A DNA stretch of 64,000 nucleotides from DATGPD01 sp041398565 (GTDB lineage Bacteria; Planctomycetota; UBA1135; UBA2386). The notes under the pieces were generated by a model. It did no database searches, was not told the DNA's origin, and was given only the letters and a program-made list of their open reading frames with translations. The first letter of the stretch is position 1. Each line of letters opens with the position of its first letter. A program made the translations under genes and the position numbers. The stretch covers positions 1,116,001 to 1,180,000 of the forward strand of contig JAWKUN010000005.1 of assembly GCA_041398565.1 (NCBI GenBank). The letters are read 5' to 3'. Shown here piece after piece: positions 8,479 to 17,321 of this stretch.

Positions 8479-10668
8479 ATGAACGAACGTCGCGCGCTTC
8501 TCGCCATCCTGTGCGTCTTGCCCACTGCTCTTCGTCTCGGCCTGGCGCAGCAGGCGCCCGCCGACGCCCACCTCACGACGGCGATCAGTCGGTCCGCGGG
8601 GCTACAGGTGGTCGACGGGCAACTGTGGGGCGCCGGCGAGGCGTACAAGGTTCGCTTCCTGGACGACGGTGTGGAGTTCACGCCCGCGCTCGGGGAACGC
8701 GCCCCTCGCAACTATCCTCTGACGTTCCGGGTCGTGTCGATTTCGCGCGGCGCGACGCTCGTCCCGCTGGCTGCGACCGCGCCGCGGGCCGAAGGTCTGC
8801 GCGTGGAGTACGACCGCGGCGCCGCCGTCGAGCGCTACGACGTCGGCGTCGATCAACTGGAGCAGAGTTTCGTGTTCGCGACGCGTCCGTCGGGCACCGG
8901 CGACCTCGTCGTCCGCGGCCGGCTCGCCACGGAGCTCGAAGTGACCACCGACGGCGACGGCCTGCGCCTCTCCCTGCCCGATGTCGGCGGTTGCACCATC
9001 GGTGGTGTCGTCGGCATCGATGCGCGCGGCGCGCGGGTGCGCGGCCGAGTGTCCTACGCCGACGGCATCCTCGAGCTGTCGCTGCCGTCCGCGTTCGTCG
9101 ACGGTGCCGCCCTGCCCTTCGTCCTCGATCCGCCGATTGCCGGCGCGTCGGTGGTGAGCGGCACCGGCGGCGGCGACGACCGCAACCCGAGCGTGGCCTA
9201 CGACGCCAGCAACGACGTGTACCTGGTGGTGTGGGAACGCATCTTCTCGGCCACCGACCACGACATCTACGCCCATCGCGTGAGTCGGTCGGCGGTGCCG
9301 GTCGGGACCACCCTGTTCGTCGACACCACGTTCGATCTCACGACCGAGCCGCAGGTCGCCAACTGCGATGCCCGCGACGCGTTCGTCGTGGTGTACGGGC
9401 GCAACGGCGACATCTTCGCCCGGGCCGTGAACGCCGCGACCGGCCTCATGGCGGGTGGCGTCTTCGTCGCCGGCGGCACCGCGACGCAGCTGTTCGGTTG
9501 CGTCGCCAGCGACACGGTGAACCCGCAGGTGCTGTGCGTCTGGCAGCGGAACCCCCAGGTGCGGACGGACCCACGCATCATCCAGGCAGCGAGCGTCGTC
9601 GTCGCGCCCAACCTGACGCTGACGCCAAACCCGGGGCGCGACCTCGTCACCGGCAACTCCGTCAACCGGCCGCGGGTGAGCAAGAGCGACCGCGGCAGTG
9701 GCCGGCACGCGATGGTGTTCGAGCGTGACGTCAACGGCGTCGCCGCACCGTTCCTGCGCGTCATCGACGGCAATGGAAACCTGCTCGCCGGCGACCTGGC
9801 GTTGAGCACCAGCACGTCGACCCTGCTGCAGACGTTGCCCGAGGTCGATGGCGACGGCACGAACTGGGTCGTCGCCTGGCAGACCGCGACCGGAACCGCG
9901 CGTACGTCGAGCAACTTCGCGTCCGTCTCGTTCGACCCCGCCTCGAGCCAGCTCGCGCTGAATGCCTCGGCGTCGATGGGAGTGGCGCTGGGCGAAGACT
10001 ACCTCGCGCCGCGCGTCACTTGGATCGCCGACTCGTGCCTGGTGGGCGTGAAGGCGGCCGCGAGTTCGGGCTCGGTCAGCGCGGCGCTCGCCCGCTCCTT
10101 GGATCCCTTCACTTGCTTCGCATGCGAAGGCGAGTTCCCCCTCGGTGTGCTGACGCGTCTCGAGGGCTCGCCCGGCGGCTGTTCCGTGCAGGCGACCGGG
10201 GGCACGGGCGAGGATGCGTTGCTCACCTGGGAGCAGGTGCTCACGAACAACGGCGACATCATCGTGCGCGGTTGGCGAACGGTCGACGGGAACACCACGT
10301 CGCTCGGCGGTGGCTGCGGGCGCGGCGGCAGCAATCGCGCGACGTGCGCACGCAGTCCGAACGGCGGCTTCGCGCATCGCTTGCGCGACGCGCTGCCGAT
10401 CGCGCCGACCGTGTTCGTGTTGTCGCCGGCGCAGGGCAGCTTCGCGTGCGGGCCGTGCGTCATCGTTCCCGACCTCACGGGTGCCATCATGCTCTTGAGT
10501 GCCACCAACGTCGGCGGCGACGCGAGCGTGCCGGTCGTCATCCCGAGTCTGTCGCCTCTGATCGGGGTGCCGCTCTTCACGCAGTGGGCCACGGTCGACC
10601 TGACGACGCCCGCGTGCTTCCTCGGGTTGCACCTGTCGAACGCTCTGCGGGTGGTGATCGAGAGCTGA
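8479..10668 (+). CDS. Large secreted beta-propeller-like protein (729 aa)
   Basis: ATG 8479 opens a signal peptide (MNERRALLAILCVLPTALRL, then GLAQQAP). The body is beta-rich with repeated blades of the type DDRNPSVAYDASNDVYLVVW, NPQVLCVWQRNPQVRTDPRI and PEVDGDGTNWVVAWQTATGT. This resembles FG-GAP-like or integrin-type propeller modules that repeat a V-x-W core. The last 110 residues (from GGGCGRGGSN to the end) form a Cys-containing beta domain shared with other secreted proteins in this window. No catalytic motif is seen. An extracellular binding or surface role is likely, but the ligand is unknown. Confidence 0.75.
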   Translation: MNERRALLAILCVLPTALRLGLAQQAPADAHLTTAISRSAGLQVVDGQLWGAGEAYKVRFLDDGVEFTPALGERAPRNYPLTFRVVSISRGATLVPLAATAPRAEGLRVEYDRGAAVERYDVGVDQLEQSFVFATRPSGTGDLVVRGRLATELEVTTDGDGLRLSLPDVGGCTIGGVVGIDARGARVRGRVSYADGILELSLPSAFVDGAALPFVLDPPIAGASVVSGTGGGDDRNPSVAYDASNDVYLVVWERIFSATDHDIYAHRVSRSAVPVGTTLFVDTTFDLTTEPQVANCDARDAFVVVYGRNGDIFARAVNAATGLMAGGVFVAGGTATQLFGCVASDTVNPQVLCVWQRNPQVRTDPRIIQAASVVVAPNLTLTPNPGRDLVTGNSVNRPRVSKSDRGSGRHAMVFERDVNGVAAPFLRVIDGNGNLLAGDLALSTSTSTLLQTLPEVDGDGTNWVVAWQTATGTARTSSNFASVSFDPASSQLALNASASMGVALGEDYLAPRVTWIADSCLVGVKAAASSGSVSAALARSLDPFTCFACEGEFPLGVLTRLEGSPGGCSVQATGGTGEDALLTWEQVLTNNGDIIVRGWRTVDGNTTSLGGGCGRGGSNRATCARSPNGGFAHRLRDALPIAPTVFVLSPAQGSFACGPCVIVPDLTGAIMLLSATNVGGDASVPVVIPSLSPLIGVPLFTQWATVDLTTPACFLGLHLSNALRVVIES

Positions 10669-10719
10669 GCGGCAGACGCACCGGCTCGACCGAAGCGTGA
10701 CGTGCGCGCACCGGCTCGT

Positions 10720-12669
10720 TCAGCTCTCGGCCAGTTGGCGAGCCAGCTCGCGCAGCTGCGGGTTCGGATCGTGCGTCTGCGCGCGCTGCAGCATCTGACG
10801 TGCGAAGGCGTCGCGCTTCGCCAGGCCGAGACCGTGCAGGGCCGCAGCGCGCAGGTCGTCCGGGCCGCTGGCCAGCACCTGTTCGGTCGCGCGTCGGGCC
10901 GTGGCGTCGCGGCGCGCGGCCAGCATCTGCGTGGCCGCGGCCAGCACGCGCGGCGACGAGTCGAGCGCGGTTCGGCGCACGAGCACGTCGGACGCGTCGG
11001 CGCTGCCGGCGTCGTGCAGGGCCTCGAGCGCCGCGATGCGCACGCCCTCGTCGGCGTGGTCCAGGTAGCGTCCGGCGACGTCCGCTACCGCCGTCGACTT
11101 CGAGTTCGCCACCGCGTGCAGCCAGGTGTCGAGCCGCCCGTCGGCGACGGCCGTGCTCTCCATTCCGAGCAGCGTCGCGAGCACCTCGCCCTCGCCCCCA
11201 CGCGACGCCAGCGTGCCGACCATGAGCAGCGCCGTGTCGCGCAGGAACCCGCTGCCACCGGCCCCGCGCGCCGCCGCCAGCACCGTCGTCGCCAGGCCTT
11301 CGACCGGCTTCTCGATCTGCACCATCGCCACCACCGCGCGCGCGCGCAGCTCCTCGCTGGCGCCGCTCTCGGCGACGAAGGCTTCGAGCACGCGTTGTGC
11401 CGGCTCGGTGGCAGCCGCGCCGAGCGCGCGCAGCAAGGCGTCCGCGCCGACCACTTCGAGCGCACCCGACGCGAGCGTCTGGGCGACGACGCTCGCCCCG
11501 TCGGCATCGAGCCGGAGCTTCCAGATCAGACACAGCTCCGCTTGCACGACGTCTTGCGTGCTCGCGTGACCGCGCAGCAGCGCGAGCAGGCGCTGGATCA
11601 GCTCCTCGGTCGTCGCACTGCCGATCGTGCGCCGCCAGTTGTCGGCCAGCATCCGCTCGCCGACGGCATTCGTCTCCGGCGCGCTCGGCTGCACGGGCTG
11701 CCAGGCGACGCTCGGCAGGTCCCAGCCCAGTTCGTGCAGGGCCGCGGCGTCCAGGGTGCGGTGGCCGGACAGCTCGATCTTGCCGGCGAAGGAGCCCGTC
11801 GACTCGACCTGCACCGCCGCCAGCTGCAGGGTCTGTGTCTGGTGGAACGACGTGTGCTCGAGCCAGCCGAGCTCTGCATCGATGCTGCCCGCGGCCTGGC
11901 CGTCGGTCCGCACCGGGTTGCCCGTCGATTCGTCGCCGGAGTCTCCAGTCGCGTCGGCGGCGGCGGCGGCAACGGCCGGGCTGGGCCACTCCTTGCTGAT
12001 CTCGCCATCGGGCGCGCGCCGATAGTCCGCCACGAACGCGCCGCTCTGGCCCTGCTCGGTGACCTGCCACTGGGTCGCGGTGGCATCCGGCACCACCAAC
12101 CGCAGACCGGCCATCAGGGCGAGCACGGTGGCGCGCGCATGCCCGCTCATCGCCGGGCGGAAGCAGCAGCCGAGCATGTTGCCGTCGCTGCCCATGCGCA
12201 GCAGGAACGGCTCGGCCAGATCGAGGGCCAGCGCCTTGGTCGCCGCTTCGCCGACGTCTTTGCCGGCCACGGCGAGCTGCGGGTTCCGGCAGTCGACGCG
12301 GACCTCGGCGACGACTTCGGTGTCACGCCGATCGAGGATGGTGACGCGCAGGGTGCCGGTGAGGCGCTGCTCGACCTGCGCCCGGCTCGGTGTTGCCGAC
12401 GCGGCGCAGCGCACCGACGTCGCGCTCTCGGCCGACAACGCGTAGTCGAACTGACGGCCCACCGCAGCGTGGTAGACGCCTGCGCTGGTCGCGCCGACCG
12501 TCGTGCGCTCGCCGGCGCCGGCTTGCTCGTCGCACGTTCCGGCCGACCGGCTCTCGGTCGATGTCGCGGGCGCGAGCGGCGGCGCCGGCTCGTTCGTCGA
12601 ACCGTTGCCGAGCAGCACGGCTGCACCGGCCAGGCAGAGTCCCAGAGAAACACACAGTGCGTACTTCAT
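10720..12669 (-). CDS. Secreted HEAT-repeat protein, N-terminal half resembles a lipid-transfer module
   Basis: ATG 12669 gives MKYALCVSLGLCLAGAAVLL, a signal peptide without a proper lipobox. Residues about 60-250 look like a beta-barrel module (FDYALSAES; GTLRVTILDRRDTEVVAEV; NMLGCCFRPAMSG; WQVTEQGQSGAFVADYRR). This recalls the N-terminal part of vitellogenin-like large lipid-transfer proteins. The C-terminal half (from about residue 330) is helical HEAT repeats (RIAALEALHDAGSADASDVL). That two-part build also matches lipid-transfer proteins, but the assignment rests on pattern alone. It lies 99 nt downstream of the gene at 12769-13632, in the same direction, and probably shares its transcript. 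The two convergent stop codons are 51 bp apart. Confidence 0.7.
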   Translation of the reverse strand: MKYALCVSLGLCLAGAAVLLGNGSTNEPAPPLAPATSTESRSAGTCDEQAGAGERTTVGATSAGVYHAAVGRQFDYALSAESATSVRCAASATPSRAQVEQRLTGTLRVTILDRRDTEVVAEVRVDCRNPQLAVAGKDVGEAATKALALDLAEPFLLRMGSDGNMLGCCFRPAMSGHARATVLALMAGLRLVVPDATATQWQVTEQGQSGAFVADYRRAPDGEISKEWPSPAVAAAAADATGDSGDESTGNPVRTDGQAAGSIDAELGWLEHTSFHQTQTLQLAAVQVESTGSFAGKIELSGHRTLDAAALHELGWDLPSVAWQPVQPSAPETNAVGERMLADNWRRTIGSATTEELIQRLLALLRGHASTQDVVQAELCLIWKLRLDADGASVVAQTLASGALEVVGADALLRALGAAATEPAQRVLEAFVAESGASEELRARAVVAMVQIEKPVEGLATTVLAAARGAGGSGFLRDTALLMVGTLASRGGEGEVLATLLGMESTAVADGRLDTWLHAVANSKSTAVADVAGRYLDHADEGVRIAALEALHDAGSADASDVLVRRTALDSSPRVLAAATQMLAARRDATARRATEQVLASGPDDLRAAALHGLGLAKRDAFARQMLQRAQTHDPNPQLRELARQLAES

Positions 12670-12768
12670 CGTTCGTTCCCGTTGTGGCGTGAGCCGAGTT
12701 GCACGCGAGGTGCGGAAAGCGGCGCGCCCAGGCACTGCCCGGGCGCGGCTCGTCGCGCAGCTCCCAGT

Positions 12769-13632
12769 TCAGAAGTTCCAGCTGCCGATGCGGATCGAGT
12801 CCATCACGTAGCTCACCAGCTCGTAGTCGATCGACCAGCGACCGATCGTGATGTCGACGAAGGCGGTGAGGAACAGGCGCAGGGCGACCGGCATCAGGTC
12901 CGCGCTGATCGAGCCGGAGAACGTGCCCGGCTGGGCAGTGACGTTGGCGTTCAGCTCGATCTGACCGAACTCCATCGTGCCTTCGATGCCCGCGCCGAAC
13001 GTGATGGCATCCTTGATCTCGAAGCCGAACCCGGCGAACAGACGCCCGGCCCCGCCGGCGGCCATCTTCATGCGGGGATGGATGTAGAGCCGCGTGACGT
13101 CGAACTCGTGGATCTGGAAGTTCAACTTCGCCGCCACCCCGACTTCGCCGTCCACCCGCAGCGGGATCGGGCCGAGCCAGTAGGTCTTGCTGCCGCCCGC
13201 GATGTAGAAGCGGCCGGTGTCGTACGTCGTCTCGGTCCGCAGGCTGGCCCAAGTGCGGTCGTAGACCGTGAAGCCGCCCGCGACGACGCGCGACTGCACG
13301 TTGAAGCCGGGGTTGTAGCGGCCACTCGCGCTGGCGACGGTGTTGGCGGAGAAGTTGACGCTCTTGTCGAAGAGATCGATCCCGACAGCTCCCACTGCGT
13401 TCGCGCTCGCGCTCCACACGCTCTTGCCGAGGACTGCCTGCGCGATGCCGACCATGCCCGCACCGATGTCGTCGTTGCCGACGTGCTTGATGTAGCTGGC
13501 CATGAGGAAGTCGGTCTCCGGGCTGTGGAGCTCTTGCGTGAACTGGGCCGCCGTCTGAGTCGAGAGGCAGCCGATGGCGCCCAGCAGGGTCGCGCCGAGG
13601 GAGAGGGGGAGGTTTCGAAGGGTGGTGTTCAT
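12769..13632 (-). CDS. Secreted beta-rich protein of unknown function (287 aa)
   Basis: The protein starts with a signal peptide (about 30 residues, ending STQTAAQ). The mature part is rich in alternating hydrophobic strands (RVVAGGFTVYDRTWASL; FAGFGFEIKDAITFGAGIEG; IGRWSIDYELVSYV). It has almost no cysteine and ends with an aromatic residue (SWNF), features compatible with an outer-membrane-type barrel or a beta-sandwich. No known domain was recognised. It is the first gene of a two-gene set with the HEAT/lipid-transfer-like protein downstream, so the two may act together at the envelope. That is inference from position only. Confidence 0.65.
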   Translation of the reverse strand: MNTTLRNLPLSLGATLLGAIGCLSTQTAAQFTQELHSPETDFLMASYIKHVGNDDIGAGMVGIAQAVLGKSVWSASANAVGAVGIDLFDKSVNFSANTVASASGRYNPGFNVQSRVVAGGFTVYDRTWASLRTETTYDTGRFYIAGGSKTYWLGPIPLRVDGEVGVAAKLNFQIHEFDVTRLYIHPRMKMAAGGAGRLFAGFGFEIKDAITFGAGIEGTMEFGQIELNANVTAQPGTFSGSISADLMPVALRLFLTAFVDITIGRWSIDYELVSYVMDSIRIGSWNF

Positions 13633-14381
13633 GACTGTCGTGTGTCGTGCGCGTTCGGTCTGCGGCCTCGGAGTCGCACGCCTGCCGGGCCTGGTGTTCC
13701 GCGTGGCTCCTTGCCGCGCGGCAACACGGGTTCACCGCGCCGGCGGGTTTCCTCTCGACTCGTTCCGACTTTCTTGCTGCCGCCAGCCCGACGTCGTCGG
13801 TTTCGGGTGACGTCGATCCACGTGACCCTGGGCCAGCAAGGGCCTCGAGGCAGTGGCCGCGGTCGGCGTCGTCGGGCCGGTTCATCCCGGTGAGCTGTCG
13901 GCGACGCGACCTGGGGCTGGGCTCGCCAGGCGGCGCCGATTTTGGCTGCGAATCGCCGTTGCCGGTGGAAGCCCCTGCGCCGGCATCCGCGAGCGCACCG
14001 CCCCCGCGCCGCGCGAGCCGGCGTCCGCCTACACCAAGCGGCAGAACACCTCGGTCACGAGCTTCGCGCGCGACAACGTGTTCAGCGACGGCGTCGCCTT
14101 CCAACTCGCCACTCTGCTGGGCGACGCGAGCTCCGGCTACACGGCGTCGCTGACCGTGGGCATCGCGGCGTGACGTTCGTCGAGCGGACGGACTCTGGCG
14201 CGGCCTGTGCGTTCCGATGCGCGCAGGGCGGTGGCCTCGCCGCCGGCTCCGTGGAGAGCTTCCACGGTCCGCGTCGGACGCGCCGCCGTTGTGGCCCAGG
14301 GCTCGCGGCCGGCGACGCGGTGACGTAGATTGGCGCCCGGCCAGTGAGACCCGCACGGCCGAGGTTCCGATTCGACGCGGC
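13633..14381. other. Long intergenic region, mostly featureless
   Basis: This 749-bp gap separates two divergent transcription units. Apart from the coding-like stretch at 14023-14173 I see no gene. A TAGATT at 14325-14330 could be a -10 element for the propeller gene that starts at 14382. Confidence 0.4.
14023..14173 (+). pseudogene. Possible 3' remnant of a lost gene
   Basis: About 50 codons ending at TGA 14171-14173 read SAYTKRQNTSVTSFARDN, then VFSDGVAFQLATLLGDASSG. Nearly every third codon position is G or C, which is the codon pattern of real genes here. The upstream continuation of the frame (to about 13853) loses that pattern and reads as low-complexity Arg/Pro/Ala. No start codon or ribosome site is evident. 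It looks like the tail of a truncated gene. The family is unknown. Confidence 0.3.
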
Positions 14382-17048
14382 GTGAAGAGACGGTCCCCCC
14401 ACACTTCCCCCAGCTGCTGGTTCGTTTGCGCTTGCGTGGCGACGTCCGCGGCCATCCCGGCGCAGCGTCCGCGCACGGTGGCGCCGGTGGCTCCACAAGT
14501 GCTGGTGGTCGAGCAACCCCAGGACGACAAGTCGCCCGGCGACGACCTGGATCTGGGGCTGCGGGCCCAGCTCATCGAGAGCCCGAACCTCGACCGCTTC
14601 TTGCGTCGTTCGCAGGACTTCCTCGAACGCGGCGACTACACGGGCGCGATCTCCGTCCTGCAGGACGCGGTCGAGGGGCGCGTCGTGCGCGACGACACCG
14701 CCAAGCCGCCGCCGGGTGACCCGACCGCGCCGACCGAGGAGGTCGACGACCCGTTCACCGACGAGGACGACCCGGGCAAGGCGGTCTACTCGGCCGACGG
14801 ACGCCTGTACCGCCCGGTCCTGCGTCTGTGCCACGAGCTCCTGGCGACCATGCCCCCCGAGGGGCTCGACCTCTACCGCACGCGGTTCGAAGTCGACGCG
14901 GAGCGCCAGCTCGCCGCAGCCGGATTCGACCGCGGGGCCCTGGATGCGCTGGCGCGCCGCTACTTCGCTACCGACGCGGCGGCGCGGGCGATGGGGCTCA
15001 GCGCCGACCTGCTGCTCGACAGCGGGCGCTTCAAGGCCGCGGCCGACGTGCTGCGCACGCTGCGCAACCTGCACCCCCGCTTCCGCGACGGCGACGGTCT
15101 GGCCGAACTGACGAGTCTGGACGTCGACCTCGAGATCGCGGTCTGCCACCGCCTGGCCGACGAACCGGCGACGACGGCGGCGATGTTGCACGAGATGAGC
15201 CTGCGCTACGCCGGCGCCAGCGTGCGCATCATGGGGGAACTGGTGCCGGTGACCGCGCTGCCGGCGCACCCGCTGTTCGGCGGTGGCCTGCCGCCGCCGG
15301 ACGCGCCGTCGCCCCCGGTCGCCGACCAGGCCACGTTCGACGACTTCGACACGCTCATTCCGATCTGGCAGCGCCTGTTCGTCGACAGCAAGCCCTACGC
15401 CAGCGCGACCAGCAATGCCACCCGCACCGGCTTCGTCATCGTCAACGGCGGCGAGGCAGGGGGTGCGATTCCGCTGGCGCGCCTCGGCGAGCCCGGCAAC
15501 ACCGCGGTGCGTCTGGGCGACCACCTCGTCTACATGGAGCACAACCGCGTCCGCGTGCACGACCTCGCCTCCGGTCGACTGTTGCACGAAGGCGACGGTG
15601 CCCTCACTTCGTACCGGATCGACGCTGGCCAGGCGTCGCCGCGGATCGCGGTCTACGACTACGCGACGACGCGGGTGGCGAACGACGGCGAACGTCTGTA
15701 CGCCGTTCTCGTGCCGACGCGTCGGATGCCGGGGGCGTCGCCGGTGCTGGAGAATCGGCTCGCCGCCATGGACGCCGAGACCATGGAGCCGCGCTGGACG
15801 ATCGGCCACGGTGGCGACGTCGACGACTTCCGGGCCGTGACCTTCCTGGCGACGCCGACCGTGTTCCGCGATCGGCTGCTCGTGCCGGTTCTGGTGCGCG
15901 GCGTCTACTGCCTGCAGTGCGTCGACGCGCGCACCGGTGAAGCCCTGTTCCGCACGCCGATCCACTCGGCCGGCACCGACCTCGTCCGCGCGCCCGGCTG
16001 CCATGTGGTGGTCGACCGCGACACGGCGTTCGTCATGACCAACGCCGGCGTGCTCGCCGCCCTCGACGCCTATTCGGGCGTCGTGCGCTGGCTGCGCCGC
16101 TACGAACGGCTCGATCCGTTCCGCGAGCACGGCACGGTGCGCCAGCCGCGCAGCCGCCAGCCCCGCTTCGGAGTGACCGTGACCACGGCCAACTCCTTGC
16201 CGGGCTTCCAGTATCCGAGCGAGATCCTGCACTGGCGGGACCGCCTGATCTTCGCGCCCACCGACGGGCGTTGCCTGCTGTGCGTGGACAGCGGCAGTGG
16301 CGAGGTGGAATGGCTGGTCGACATGCGGCCGGGAGAGTTCGACTACATCCTCGGCGACGACGGCCAACACGTCTATCTGGCGGGCAAGCGGGTCATGTGC
16401 GTCGACCTGCGCACCGGCATCAAACTGTGGGACGACGAGGTCAGGGAACCGTCGCAGGGGCGCGGCTGCGTCGCCGACGGATTCCTGGTGATGCCCGGCG
16501 AGCGCTGCCTCTACCTGCTCAAGACCACGGGCAGTGCCAGCTGGCAGAAGCGTGACCTGCCGCGCTTCGTGCAGGGGCAGGAACCACTCTCGACCCGCCC
16601 CAACCTGATCGTGACCGGCCCCTACGTTGTCGCGGTCCACCCGGGTGGGATCGAGGTGTTCGGCATGGTGAACGCCCTGCGCGCGGTCGCCGCACGCGAG
16701 GGTGAGCCGTTCGAGCGAGCGCGCTACCTGCAGCACGCCGGCGATCTGGCTGGCGCCATCGACGTGCTCGGCGAGCAGCTCGACCGCACCGACCTGGGCG
16801 CCGACGAGCGCACGCGTCTGGTGCGCGAGGTGCTGCCGCTGGTGCAGGAGGTGGCCCTGGCCATGGCGGTCGTGCAGCAGCGCGAGCCAGCGCTCGATCT
16901 GCTGGCGCGCTGCCGCCGCTGGCTGGTCGCCACGGCAGACGTGGAGACCTGGCACCTGGCCCGCTACGAAGTCCTTCTCGCGCTCGACGACACCGATGCA
17001 GCAGCCGCCGAGTTGGAGGCTCTGCGGTCGGTTGCGTCGGGGCGCTGA
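14382..17048 (+). CDS. Secreted PQQ-like beta-propeller protein with helical repeats (888 aa)
   Basis: GTG 14382 is preferred because it gives a signal peptide (VKRRSPHTSPSCWFVCACVA to IPAQ). Residues 40-300 are helical and TPR-like (FLRRSQDFLERGDYTGAISV), followed by a Pro/Ala linker. From about residue 340 come PQQ-type propeller blades, recognisable by repeated aromatic-Gly patterns (CVDARTGEALFRTPIHSAG; ALDAYSGVVRWLRRY; CVDSGSGEVEWLVDM; CVDLRTGIKLWDDEV). A final helical segment (REGEPFERARYLQHAGDLAG) closes the protein. Such proteins are periplasmic scaffolds or quinone-independent PQQ-fold relatives. No dehydrogenase active site is visible. A hairpin terminator candidate follows. Confidence 0.75.
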   Translation: MKRRSPHTSPSCWFVCACVATSAAIPAQRPRTVAPVAPQVLVVEQPQDDKSPGDDLDLGLRAQLIESPNLDRFLRRSQDFLERGDYTGAISVLQDAVEGRVVRDDTAKPPPGDPTAPTEEVDDPFTDEDDPGKAVYSADGRLYRPVLRLCHELLATMPPEGLDLYRTRFEVDAERQLAAAGFDRGALDALARRYFATDAAARAMGLSADLLLDSGRFKAAADVLRTLRNLHPRFRDGDGLAELTSLDVDLEIAVCHRLADEPATTAAMLHEMSLRYAGASVRIMGELVPVTALPAHPLFGGGLPPPDAPSPPVADQATFDDFDTLIPIWQRLFVDSKPYASATSNATRTGFVIVNGGEAGGAIPLARLGEPGNTAVRLGDHLVYMEHNRVRVHDLASGRLLHEGDGALTSYRIDAGQASPRIAVYDYATTRVANDGERLYAVLVPTRRMPGASPVLENRLAAMDAETMEPRWTIGHGGDVDDFRAVTFLATPTVFRDRLLVPVLVRGVYCLQCVDARTGEALFRTPIHSAGTDLVRAPGCHVVVDRDTAFVMTNAGVLAALDAYSGVVRWLRRYERLDPFREHGTVRQPRSRQPRFGVTVTTANSLPGFQYPSEILHWRDRLIFAPTDGRCLLCVDSGSGEVEWLVDMRPGEFDYILGDDGQHVYLAGKRVMCVDLRTGIKLWDDEVREPSQGRGCVADGFLVMPGERCLYLLKTTGSASWQKRDLPRFVQGQEPLSTRPNLIVTGPYVVAVHPGGIEVFGMVNALRAVAAREGEPFERARYLQHAGDLAGAIDVLGEQLDRTDLGADERTRLVREVLPLVQEVALAMAVVQQREPALDLLARCRRWLVATADVETWHLARYEVLLALDDTDAAAAELEALRSVASGR

Positions 17049-17061
17049 ATTCTCGCCGGTC

Positions 17062-17085
17062 CGGCGTGGAGGGGTACCCACGCCG
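17062..17085 (+). terminator. Hairpin after the propeller gene
   Basis: CGGCGTGG (17062-17069) and CCACGCCG (17078-17085) form an 8-bp stem with an 8-nt loop, 13 bp after the stop codon at 17048. There is no T-tract, which is common in GC-rich genomes. Confidence 0.5.
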
Positions 17086-17156
17086 CGGCCGGGTCGCGGG
17101 CCGTCGCGCCGGCTGCGGCAAGGCCCGCGCGGAACGGGGCTCGCCGGCGGTCGGCG

Positions 17157-17190
17157 CTTTCCGTAGAGTCCTGGCTCCGCGCCGCCCCGC
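17157..17190 (+). promoter_or_regulatory. Conserved leader block upstream of the BatA-type operon
   Basis: The block GTAGAGTCCTGGCTCCGCGC and the bases after it match the block at 27062-27098 (GTAGACTCCTGCCCCCGCGC). Both sit about 130-160 bp upstream of the first gene of an envelope operon. TAGAGT/TAGACT could be a -10 element, but no clear -35 is present. The shared sequence is observed; a common promoter or regulator site is inferred. Confidence 0.4.
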
Positions 17191-17321
17191 GGGTGCAAGC
17201 AGGACCCCGTGTGAAGCTCGAACCCAGGCCCTCCGTTCATGCTCCGCAGAGGGAGCCCGAGGGCGCCAGGGCAGCGACGCGTCGCACGGACACGCTGGGT
17301 TCGGGCACGAAAGGAACCGTG

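Noticed and set aside
10661..10727. Inverted repeat AGAGCTGA / TCAGCTCT between convergent genes
   Set aside because: Both arms are simply the codons for Glu-Ser and the stop of two genes that end alike. It is probably coincidence and not a terminator.
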